37,037 nucleotides of DNA from CALARM01 sp964431735 (lineage in GTDB: Bacteria; Vulcanimicrobiota; SpSt-956; JAKJGF01): the NCBI GenBank assembly GCA_964431735.1, contig CAYSLJ010000064.1, positions 1-37,037 on the forward strand, read 5' to 3'. Below are positions 25,564 to 32,913 of the stretch, in pieces (the first letter of the stretch is position 1; every line of letters starts with the position of its first letter). The position numbers and the translations under genes are program-made. Under the pieces are notes generated by a model that saw only the letters and a list, made by a program, of their open reading frames with translations, was not told where the DNA came from and did not search any database.

Positions 25564-25607
25564 TTCACCCTGTGAAATTTTGATAAGTAAAGGAATTTTG
25601 TATTTTA

Positions 25608-27812
25608 ATGAAATGTCCGGTAATCATTGTTTTTTTTCTTTTTTTAATAGTTTGCTCTCTGTATTCCTGTAAAAATAATGAAGTAAAACCTCCTTTGCCC
25701 ACAGTTTTAAGAGAAGTTCCATGTTTAAAAGACCCTTTAAAGGATATAAGAATTGCTTCTATTTTAATGGAAGAAAAAGATATAGAAGGAGCCATAAAAA
25801 AACTACAAAATCTTAACATAGAAGAAAAAGATAAGTTAAACAGAGACAGGAAAGATTTTTTACTTGCTCTCTGTTATATGAAAAAAAAAGATTTGGAGAA
25901 ATCTCTAAAGTTACTTCAGGCCATAACATATATGCCGGAATACAGGGATTTTTTTAAATTCAGAGCTTACATAAATAGAGACGAACATAAAGCCATCAGT
26001 GAGATGGAGCATATCGTTAAAACATATCCTGACAGCCCCCTGTCCTCTGAAGCTCTCTTTATAACAGGTAATATGTTTTATGAAAAGAAAAATTACGGTA
26101 ACGCTATCGAGTATTATAAAAAATCAATGGATACAAAAAAAAGATTAAATTTTTTTCCCGATCTTTATTATCGTCTCGGCAGAAGTTATGAGAAACAGAA
26201 AAAATGGAAGGAAGCCCTTACATATTATTCCAGGATAACTTATTTATATCCCTTCAGCCCTCTTTCAGATATAGCAAAAAAGAAGATTGCCTTTCTCATA
26301 AAAAAGAAAAAACTTTCTTTTTATAAACCTTCAGAAGAAGAGTTACTTGCTGCCGCCGGGGAATATGAAAAGAAAAACAGACAGGGACATGCACTGGTTT
26401 ATTATAGAAAATATGCTGAAATGTATCCGAAAAAAGCCATGACAGGAGATGTCTGTTATCATAGAGCATTATGTGAATTTTACGCCGGTTCTTATGAAGA
26501 AGGTGTGCGATTATTACGTCACACTGCAAAACATGGCGGCCCTTTTGCACCTAAAGCCCTTTATAAGCTTTATGAAGGTTCCGCCGGTGGTTTGAAATAT
26601 GTGGCAGGCGCTTATCCGAATACAGATACCGGCAGCAGGGCCCACTATATGGCAGGTTATTATCTTGAGAGAGAAGGCCGTATTTCTGATGCTATAAAAC
26701 AATACAGACGAACCGGTAATTTGTTCCGAAAAGGCTCCTGGGGAGATGCATCTTACTGGCAACTGGGCCGTATTTATTATAAAAAGAAACTTTACTCCAA
26801 TGCCCGTGATGCCTTCCTCAAAGCCGTGGCTTTCTATCCTCATAACGAATGGTCAGGCCAGTGCCTGTTCTGGCTTGCAAAATGTGAGGAAAAAATGGGA
26901 AAAAAAGAAGAAGCATTTGCATTATATAAAAAAGTAGTTAAATCCTATGATCATACCTTTTATGCTTACAGAGCAAGGGCAAAACTTGTATCTGCCGGGT
27001 ATGAAGAATATATGGTTCAAGAAGAAGAACCTTTATCTTTTGCGGAAGGGATAAGACAGCCCTTTAAATGTACTTTCGAGAATGATCATTATAAAAAATT
27101 TACCGAACTGTGTCAGGCAGGTCTTTATAAATACGCAGAAAACGAATTACAGCTTGTAGATTTTCCTGAAAATAAACAGAAAGAAAAAGATTTTGCTTCT
27201 GCGCTTATACTCTGCGGGAATGGCAATTATTATGATGCCATATCATTGATTAATTTTAATTATGAGGAAATGACTGGAGGCGGTTTGTATAAACATATTC
27301 CCGTTCCTCTTCATTATGTAAGTTATCCTCATGCCTGGAAGGATCTCATTTACAGAGAATATTCTTCTGTAGATCCCTGTCTTGTATCAGGTCTTATAAG
27401 AGAGGAGAGCCATTATAAACCTTCCATATCATCTCCGGCAGGTGCTATAGGACTTATGCAGATCATGCCGGAAACGGGACAGCATATTGCTTCACTGAAA
27501 GGCATAAAAATTACTGATACCGATCTTAAAGATCCCAATATAAACATACCTTTTGGTATTTATTACCTTTCCTCTGTTTATAAAGATTTATATGATAATG
27601 AAGTTCTTGCTCTGGCAGGCTACAACGGAGGTCCCGGCAATGCCGGCCACTGGTGGAAAACAAAATACAATGGAGATATTGATGAATTTATTGAAAATAT
27701 ACCTTACAGAGAAACAAGGGATTATGTAAAAAGAGTTCTCCGCAGTTACTGGGAATATAAAAGATTGTACGATATCACCCAGCCCGATTATCTGATCAAT
27801 TACGATTATTGA
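25608..27812 (+). CDS. Lytic transglycosylase lipoprotein (SLT domain with TPR superhelix)
   Basis: 734 aa. The N-terminal FFLFLIVCSLYSC is a lipoprotein signal with a lipobox, so it is probably membrane-anchored and periplasmic. Residues about 60-480 form TPR-like helical repeats (for example LSSEALFITGNMFYEKKNYG and KALYKLYEG), corresponding to the doughnut domain of Slt70. The C-terminal SLT domain carries catalytic E600 in LIREESHYKP, then GLMQIMPETGQ and ALAGYNGGPGNA. It cleaves the MurNAc-GlcNAc bond to form 1,6-anhydro-MurNAc. A promoter lies upstream; AAAGGA is about 14 nt from the start, slightly far. Confidence 0.93.
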   Translation: MKCPVIIVFFLFLIVCSLYSCKNNEVKPPLPTVLREVPCLKDPLKDIRIASILMEEKDIEGAIKKLQNLNIEEKDKLNRDRKDFLLALCYMKKKDLEKSLKLLQAITYMPEYRDFFKFRAYINRDEHKAISEMEHIVKTYPDSPLSSEALFITGNMFYEKKNYGNAIEYYKKSMDTKKRLNFFPDLYYRLGRSYEKQKKWKEALTYYSRITYLYPFSPLSDIAKKKIAFLIKKKKLSFYKPSEEELLAAAGEYEKKNRQGHALVYYRKYAEMYPKKAMTGDVCYHRALCEFYAGSYEEGVRLLRHTAKHGGPFAPKALYKLYEGSAGGLKYVAGAYPNTDTGSRAHYMAGYYLEREGRISDAIKQYRRTGNLFRKGSWGDASYWQLGRIYYKKKLYSNARDAFLKAVAFYPHNEWSGQCLFWLAKCEEKMGKKEEAFALYKKVVKSYDHTFYAYRARAKLVSAGYEEYMVQEEEPLSFAEGIRQPFKCTFENDHYKKFTELCQAGLYKYAENELQLVDFPENKQKEKDFASALILCGNGNYYDAISLINFNYEEMTGGGLYKHIPVPLHYVSYPHAWKDLIYREYSSVDPCLVSGLIREESHYKPSISSPAGAIGLMQIMPETGQHIASLKGIKITDTDLKDPNINIPFGIYYLSSVYKDLYDNEVLALAGYNGGPGNAGHWWKTKYNGDIDEFIENIPYRETRDYVKRVLRSYWEYKRLYDITQPDYLINYDY

Positions 27813-27837
27813 CGATTGTGTGAAAATTTGTTACTCC

Positions 27838-27858
27838 CGTCACGCGTTACGCGTTAGA
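27838..27858. repeat. Three CGTNACG heptads (third degraded)
   Basis: CGTCACG, CGTTACG, CGTTAGA, preceded by CTCC as at 25494-25497 (ACTCCCGTCACGC occurs at both sites). Confidence 0.75.
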
Positions 27859-27927
27859 TTGCGTTTTTTTACGACAGGTAAATTCACCTTTACTGAAAAT
27901 TATAGTTAATGCATATAAATCTGTAAT

Positions 27928-28005
27928 TAGTGAATAGTGAGTAGTGAATAGTGAATGGCAGGTAATGTCTTATTTTATTCACTTTTCACCTTTCACTTTT
28001 CACTC
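27928..28005. repeat. Inverted pair of four-heptad arms (TAGTGAA / TTCACTT)
   Basis: Left arm 27928-27955: TAGTGAA, TAGTGAG, TAGTGAA, TAGTGAA. Right arm 27978-28005: TTCACTT, TTCACCT, TTCACTT, TTCACTC. Each arm is 28 nt. They are largely complementary with a 22-nt spacer, so a long hairpin can form downstream of the transglycosylase gene. Confidence 0.85.
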
Positions 28006-28099
28006 TGAATATTCTATAACAAATTTCTTTTTCCCTTGTATGTAAAATCACCTGTCATTTTTAAACGCAATTTACGCGTTATGATTCTCATATAAATAT

Positions 28100-28128
28100 T
28101 TGACATATATGAAAAAAAATCATATTAT
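28100..28128 (+). promoter_or_regulatory. Promoter of the pilin-like operon
   Basis: TTGACA (28100-28105), 17-bp spacer, TATTAT (28123-28128), 69 bp before the first gene. Confidence 0.75.
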
Positions 28129-28196
28129 ATTTATGGGGAATATTACATATTTTATATAATAAAGAGCCAGAGTATGTATATAAGGATATTATATGT

Positions 28197-28643
28197 ATGA
28201 AAAAATGTGTTTTACTCACAAAAAAAGGTGTGAGTCTTCCCGAACTGGGTGTGTCTATCTGTCTTCTTGCCACTGTAATAGTGATTATTATGGGCATAAT
28301 CTGCGGAGGGATTACAGGTATAAGAAAAGGTGAAGAAAGTCTTGTCATAGGGAATCTTCTGAAAACAGAACTTGAATTTTATTCAGAAGAGGTACTTTAT
28401 AATTTTGAGCATTCTGATTATGCTAATGGTAGTCAACATCGTTTTAGAACTGGTGAAACAGTGGACGGTGTAAAGCTGAAGGAAGAATGGGTTTGTTTCA
28501 ATGATATTGTAGCAGGGGTCAATACCAGAAACAGGTTAAAAGAGTTAACTGTTTCTATTTACTGGTATGACAGAGGATTATCCGGTCATGGAGGAATAAA
28601 GAAAAGAAGTTCTACATGCTGGATAAATAATTATCTTGATTAG
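28197..28643 (+). CDS. Type IV pilin-like protein (minor pseudopilin)
   Basis: 148 aa. The prepilin signal is clear: a basic leader (MKKCVLLTKKG), cleavage after Gly, mature V-S-L-P-E with Glu at +5, then a hydrophobic helix (LGVSICLLATVIVIIMGIIC). Prepilin peptidase should cleave and methylate it. The C-terminal part is a small globular domain of about 100 residues ending STCWINNYLD, possibly with a disulfide. AAGGA lies ten bases upstream. It is first of three pilin-like genes with spacings of 7 and 14 bp. No assembly ATPase, PilC or peptidase gene is in the window. Confidence 0.85.
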   Translation: MKKCVLLTKKGVSLPELGVSICLLATVIVIIMGIICGGITGIRKGEESLVIGNLLKTELEFYSEEVLYNFEHSDYANGSQHRFRTGETVDGVKLKEEWVCFNDIVAGVNTRNRLKELTVSIYWYDRGLSGHGGIKKRSSTCWINNYLD

Positions 28644-28650
28644 GAGTGTT

Positions 28651-29349
28651 ATGAGAAATAAGAAAGCTTTATCACTTCTGGAAGTCATTATCTCTATTGC
28701 TATATTTTCACTGTTGCTTACTGTATGTAATGTTATTTTAAATCGTGCCCTTGTAGCTTCATCTCATGGAAAGGCAACCACTGCAGCAGGCAATGAGGCA
28801 ATCAAGGGGATTTCGTGGCTCATTTCCGATATGGCGGAAACGTCAGCTTCTTCAGTTACAATGCTGGACAGCAGTAATAATAAAATAAATCTTCCTTATA
28901 CTTCTTCTGCCGTGATAAACGTGTCTCACATCAGTCTCCTTTCAGGATTTGATAACAGTACTCTGAAAATAGAATATACAGATAGTTTTCCACCTCTTAT
29001 AAAATGGAAATATTACGTATTATATTTTTTAAAACCTTATAAAAATGATACTTATACACTCTACAGAAAACTTTACAGGGATGATGTTACATATGCGAAT
29101 GCTTTTAAAAAGTTTTACCCCGTACCTATGAGCGCAACAGATCTTCAAAGTAATGCCACTACAGGGGGAACAGGAGAATTTAAAGAAAGAACTGTTGCAA
29201 AAAATATTTATAGTCTTGAACTTGTCGAACAATCGGGGAATAGATGCACTTTAAAAGTCACTGCCAGTGAAAGTGCAAGAAATGTTGTTGCCGTTCGGAG
29301 TACCAGAAGTTTTACTATTGTAATGAATAATACGATAAAAGCTAAATAA
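28651..29349 (+). CDS. Type IV pilin-like protein (PilW/GspJ-type)
   Basis: 232 aa from ATG 28651, with AGGAG at 28642-28646; a TTG at 28636 would overlap the previous gene and precede the site. The leader MRNKKA is followed by mature L-S-L-L-E (Glu at +5) and the hydrophobic VIISIAIFSLLLTVCNVIL. Next is the PilW-like amphipathic helix (GNEAIKGISWLISDMAET) and a beta domain with KWKYYVLYF and LYRKLYR. The remnant at 14039-14659 is a diverged paralogue of the part after the hydrophobic helix. It is the second gene of the operon. Confidence 0.87.
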   Translation: MRNKKALSLLEVIISIAIFSLLLTVCNVILNRALVASSHGKATTAAGNEAIKGISWLISDMAETSASSVTMLDSSNNKINLPYTSSAVINVSHISLLSGFDNSTLKIEYTDSFPPLIKWKYYVLYFLKPYKNDTYTLYRKLYRDDVTYANAFKKFYPVPMSATDLQSNATTGGTGEFKERTVAKNIYSLELVEQSGNRCTLKVTASESARNVVAVRSTRSFTIVMNNTIKAK

Positions 29350-29363
29350 AGAGGAGGTCTGTC

Positions 29364-31064
29364 ATGAATACTAAAAAAGGTTTTATTCTTATGACTACAT
29401 TATTTCTTTCTTTTGTTCTTCTTGCTGTTGTTATAGTATTGACTAAGGACGCATTTTTTCAGATGAGCAGTTCTGTCGCATTTAATTCCAGAAATGAAGC
29501 TCTTATGATTGCGGAATCCGGTGCACATAAGGCTATATGTTACCTGGAGAGTACAGTAGATCCCAATACGGGAAAGGAACCAACACAATTAGACTGGAAT
29601 AACGAAATGTCAGGAAAAAGCATTGGTACAGGTAAATTCAGTGTTAATGCCTGGAACAATCTTGCCGGGACAGATCCAAACGGTTCTTATGTTAATGGAT
29701 TTGCTGATAATTCTCCCATGAAGGTGCCTGCCGGTTGTATTCTGGTGAAAAGTGTCGGAAAAACTAAGAATGGTTATACAAAAACTGTAAATACCCTTCT
29801 TACCTATCAGGCTATTTCACAGATGCTTTATAGCGGAGGCAATGTGAGGCTTGGCGGAGATAGCAACATGTCTGTTAAGCTGGACTCTTTAACAGGGTTA
29901 CAACCACGGGTTCATGTTGATAGCAATAGTAGTAACAGTATTTCTATAGACAGTGCCATTTCACTTGAAGCAAAGGGTGCCGGGTTTTCTACTGCAGCGT
30001 ATCCTCTGGACGAAACTTCAAAAAATAAAATAACTTCTTCCGGAGGAACAGTGGCGGAAAATAATCAGAATAAAAAAGATTATTATATAAATATACTTAA
30101 AACTATTCTCAATAAACCACCGGCAGATGCTTATGAGTTTGGTTCTGAACTTGCAAAGATAAATTCTTCAGGAGAACTGGATAAGACTCTTACAAAATTA
30201 AAGTTTGCAAATAGTCCTATAGGCGCTATTTATTCGGCTGTTACCGGAGAAAGTGCTGACGATTATATTGAAATGGATATTGATATAAATAAAGTAGTAT
30301 CCGTATCAGATGTAAAATTTACAGGAACCCTTAAAGGTGACGGAGATGGGAATATATGGTCTTCTACATCTGTTAACGTATATTACGGTGAAGGTAAAAC
30401 AGACCCGGATCCAAATAATCCTGTTACCATATGGCTTTCAACAGGAGATGGTTTTAATGATTGTACAACAGATGGACTCAGGTGGGATGGAGCCAATAAT
30501 AAGCTTATTATAGAAAAAGGTAAATATGTTTCAAAAGATAGTGAGACATGTCTTGGCTCATTGAAATTACAGGATATATCGCTTGAAATTTCTGATGATT
30601 CCGAACTTTATATCAATAAACAGTTGAGTCTTGCCAATGTAGATGTTACCTGCGGAGATGGTGTAAAGATAGTTTCCGGGAATTCCATTACCCTTGTAAG
30701 CAGTGCTTTCGAAATCGGACGTGATGATGACGATGATACAAATAAGGTTGATATTATGACAAACGGGTACTTTATTTCTGTAATGAACAGGAATCCTTCC
30801 GGCGGAAAAAATTATATAAAAGGTTCTATTTATGCGGATAAAGGACTTATCGTAAATGGTTCTGATGGTGCTTCTCTTGATATAGAAGGAGTTATGATGA
30901 CTAACGGAAATTTAAGTATATATAATAATCTTCTCACTCCTGCTGCCAGCACTGATTTTTCCTGTGCTTTTCATTATAATCCTTATATGGCAGGACAATA
31001 TCTTCAGTTTAATATAAATAAGGAAGATTTACAGCTTCAGCCTTTATTCTGGGAAGTAAAATAA
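29364..31064 (+). CDS. PilX/GspK-like large pilus-assembly protein
   Basis: 566 aa. The prepilin-like N-terminus is MNTKKG followed by FILMTTLFLSFVLLAVVIVL. Glu +5 is replaced by Thr, as in PilX/GspK tip pseudopilins. FNSRNEALMIAESGAHKAIC matches the AExG motif of PilX N-terminal domains. The remaining ~480 residues look like a long beta-rich, Gly/Asn/Ser/Asp-rich region (IKGSIYADKGLIVNGSDGAS, IEGVMMTNGNLSIYNNLL), similar in feel to beta-helical or polymer-forming repeats. Strong AGGAGG precedes the start. It is last in the operon and probably forms the tip complex with the two small pilins; that is inference. Confidence 0.83.
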   Translation: MNTKKGFILMTTLFLSFVLLAVVIVLTKDAFFQMSSSVAFNSRNEALMIAESGAHKAICYLESTVDPNTGKEPTQLDWNNEMSGKSIGTGKFSVNAWNNLAGTDPNGSYVNGFADNSPMKVPAGCILVKSVGKTKNGYTKTVNTLLTYQAISQMLYSGGNVRLGGDSNMSVKLDSLTGLQPRVHVDSNSSNSISIDSAISLEAKGAGFSTAAYPLDETSKNKITSSGGTVAENNQNKKDYYINILKTILNKPPADAYEFGSELAKINSSGELDKTLTKLKFANSPIGAIYSAVTGESADDYIEMDIDINKVVSVSDVKFTGTLKGDGDGNIWSSTSVNVYYGEGKTDPDPNNPVTIWLSTGDGFNDCTTDGLRWDGANNKLIIEKGKYVSKDSETCLGSLKLQDISLEISDDSELYINKQLSLANVDVTCGDGVKIVSGNSITLVSSAFEIGRDDDDDTNKVDIMTNGYFISVMNRNPSGGKNYIKGSIYADKGLIVNGSDGASLDIEGVMMTNGNLSIYNNLLTPAASTDFSCAFHYNPYMAGQYLQFNINKEDLQLQPLFWEVK

Positions 31065-31136
31065 ATTATTTAATAAGGAACAACTGTAGTTTTGTACTTT
31101 TTAAAAAAATATAATTTCTTACATAGTTGATAAAGT

Positions 31137-31200
31137 TCAAATAGCTATTAGCTTTTAGCTTATGTTCTCAGTCTAATAGCTAAATGCTAATAGCTGATTA
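31137..31200. repeat. Inverted four-heptad repeat (GCTATTA / CTAATAG type)
   Basis: Left arm 31137-31164, 8-nt spacer, right arm 31173-31200 (CTAATAG, CTAAATG, CTAATAG, CTGATTA). AGCTATTAGC (31143-31152) pairs perfectly with 31186-31195. Arm lengths and spacer equal those at 3824-3887. Confidence 0.8.
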
Positions 31201-31268
31201 GCCTTAAATTTAAGAATTAAAAATGTTTTTAAGAAATCTGCAATCATATAGTAAGGAACAATAAAATT

Positions 31269-32768
31269 ATGATAAAAAAATATATAAAATATGTTATATT
31301 TGTTTGTGTTCTTCTTTTTTTTGCAGTTATTTCTTATGTGGGATGGGAGTTTGGTGTTATTCTTATGCCGGTGAGAATTGAAGAACCTTCAATAGAAGTT
31401 AGTTTTGTAAGGGCAGGAGAGGAAAAAGTAAAAAAAATTAATTCTATATCATCGGAAGATAACGGCTATTCATCAATGATGCAACATATAAAGGAATGGA
31501 ACAGACATTATTATCATGACACTTCTGTTCCCGGCAAAAAAGAATATGAGAAGTATCATGAGCATTTGATGGATCACTTACAGCTTACGGCACAAACCAT
31601 TGAAAAATCAAATTTATCCGCCATGGATTCAGCAAAACTGGATAAATGCGTGAATAATTATTATTCAGAGATGGGCTTAAGAGAGCTTTTAAAAACAGCG
31701 AATTTTTCAGACAGTAAGATCGAAGATATTGTAAAAAATTCTATGATAGAAATGTCGAAAGAAGATCTTCAAAATCTGTATAATAATATTATTTATACCT
31801 GTATACCTGTTAAATATGCCATTGAAAAACCTTATTGTGTTATTCAGCGGGATTTAAACGATCCTGATAAAATACTTCACGGTTTATGTGCCGGTCGTTC
31901 AGGTCTGGGGTTCAGGCTATTTATGTTACTCTGTGAAGGAGGAGGCGAATTTCTGTTAACTGATGGCAGATATGACGAAGGCCTTGATATGATAATGACC
32001 GGTTATTACTGTGGATCAAAATTACAGCACGGGTTTAATGATAGAACGGATAACTCCCTTATTATGAGTATTAAGAAAAATAGTTTAAATCGATTTTTAA
32101 TAAAAATAAGAGAGATACCTGTTCAAAATAAGGAATTTTATGAAAAATATAGAAAAATTATAAATAATTCTCTCATACCTGATACTTTATGTTCAGATTG
32201 TCTGGTCTACGATTATTTAATGTTTCGAACCTTATTAACCGGTAAAGATATAAATTTTACTCCTTTTCAGCAGAAGAGAGAAGTTAATGGACTTGCAAAT
32301 TACTATATAGCTTTAGATAAAGTGATTGAAAAACCTTACCGGCAGGTAAGAGATGAGTTTGAACTCATATATAACAAATATGAGAAATACTTTCAAAGAA
32401 AAAAATTACTCAGCTGTTGTGTATATGCCAGTTCTCAGGAAAAATTTATAGAGAATGTTACGTATGTGAAAAGCTATGAAATGGGTACTTCTATTGTCTG
32501 TGCCCTTTACAGTTATTATGCTGAAAGAGGTGTCTTCCCTGAAAAACTTCAGGAACTTGTCCCTTCATATATGGAAAAAGTGCCGGAAGATCCTTTTGCC
32601 AGAGACGGTAAATATAGATATGTAAAAAATTTGACAGGATTTATGTTGTACAGTGTAGGAGCTGACGGTATAGACGGTGGAGGTAAAAACAGCAAAAATG
32701 AATATGGCAGAATTCAGGAAGAAGATATAATTATATTTTACAATACAGTAGATTCAATTTTACTGTAA
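31269..32768 (+). CDS. Membrane-anchored protein with C-terminal GspG-like motif
   Basis: 499 aa. The N-terminal hydrophobic helix (YVIFVCVLLFFAVISYVGW) is probably an anchor or uncleaved signal. The middle is helical and charged, without a known motif; it contains several cysteines (for example CSDCL). The last ~90 residues resemble the C-terminal part of type II secretion major pseudopilins and of many planctomycete-type proteins: ALYSYYAERGVFPEKLQELV, EKVPEDPFARDGKYRY, then MLYSVGADGIDGGG, which resembles the calcium-binding loop. The helix lacks a prepilin cleavage site, so it is not itself a pilin. AAGGA precedes ATG 31269. The function is unknown. Confidence 0.7.
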   Translation: MIKKYIKYVIFVCVLLFFAVISYVGWEFGVILMPVRIEEPSIEVSFVRAGEEKVKKINSISSEDNGYSSMMQHIKEWNRHYYHDTSVPGKKEYEKYHEHLMDHLQLTAQTIEKSNLSAMDSAKLDKCVNNYYSEMGLRELLKTANFSDSKIEDIVKNSMIEMSKEDLQNLYNNIIYTCIPVKYAIEKPYCVIQRDLNDPDKILHGLCAGRSGLGFRLFMLLCEGGGEFLLTDGRYDEGLDMIMTGYYCGSKLQHGFNDRTDNSLIMSIKKNSLNRFLIKIREIPVQNKEFYEKYRKIINNSLIPDTLCSDCLVYDYLMFRTLLTGKDINFTPFQQKREVNGLANYYIALDKVIEKPYRQVRDEFELIYNKYEKYFQRKKLLSCCVYASSQEKFIENVTYVKSYEMGTSIVCALYSYYAERGVFPEKLQELVPSYMEKVPEDPFARDGKYRYVKNLTGFMLYSVGADGIDGGGKNSKNEYGRIQEEDIIIFYNTVDSILL

Positions 32769-32779
32769 ATTGAGTTGCC

Positions 32780-32816
32780 TTACCCGCTATGAGAACATAT
32801 ATGTATTATTTGTGCT
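32780..32816 (-). repeat. Partial copy of the ~95-bp element end
   Basis: CTTACCCGCTATGAGAACATATATGTATTATTTGTGCTC is close to the reverse complement of the left ends of the elements at 10804 and 12551 (..ACATAT(AT)GTATTATTTATGCTTACC..), with segments rearranged. No heptads accompany it. Confidence 0.5.
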
Positions 32817-32913
32817 CACGTCATTATTATTTATAAGAATTATTTACAAAAAAGGGAAAAATAAAGCCTTTCTCGAATAATAAGTAAATTTTATTTCAAG
32901 GAAGGGTGATCTT

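Larger units (their letters stand above)
25279..25607. other. 329-bp intergenic region between divergent genes
   Basis: Contains the structured leader of the malic enzyme gene, degraded heptads CGTGATG-CGTGACG (25337-25350) and CGTCACG-CATTACC (25498-25511), and the plus-strand promoter at 25535-25563. The rest is AT-rich and shows nothing recognisable. Confidence 0.65.
27813..28196. other. 384-bp intergenic region with heptad repeats and pilin promoter
   Basis: Contains CGTCACG-CGTTACG-CGTTAGA (27838-27858), the 18-nt segment ACGACAGGTAAATTCACC near 27871 that also occurs inverted near 15724-15741, a paired GTGAA/TTCAC heptad hairpin (27928-28005), and the promoter at 28100-28128. Confidence 0.7.

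Noticed and set aside
1633..28005. Heptad arrays as CRISPR repeats
   Set aside because: Units are 7 nt, directly abutting, with no spacers and no cas genes.
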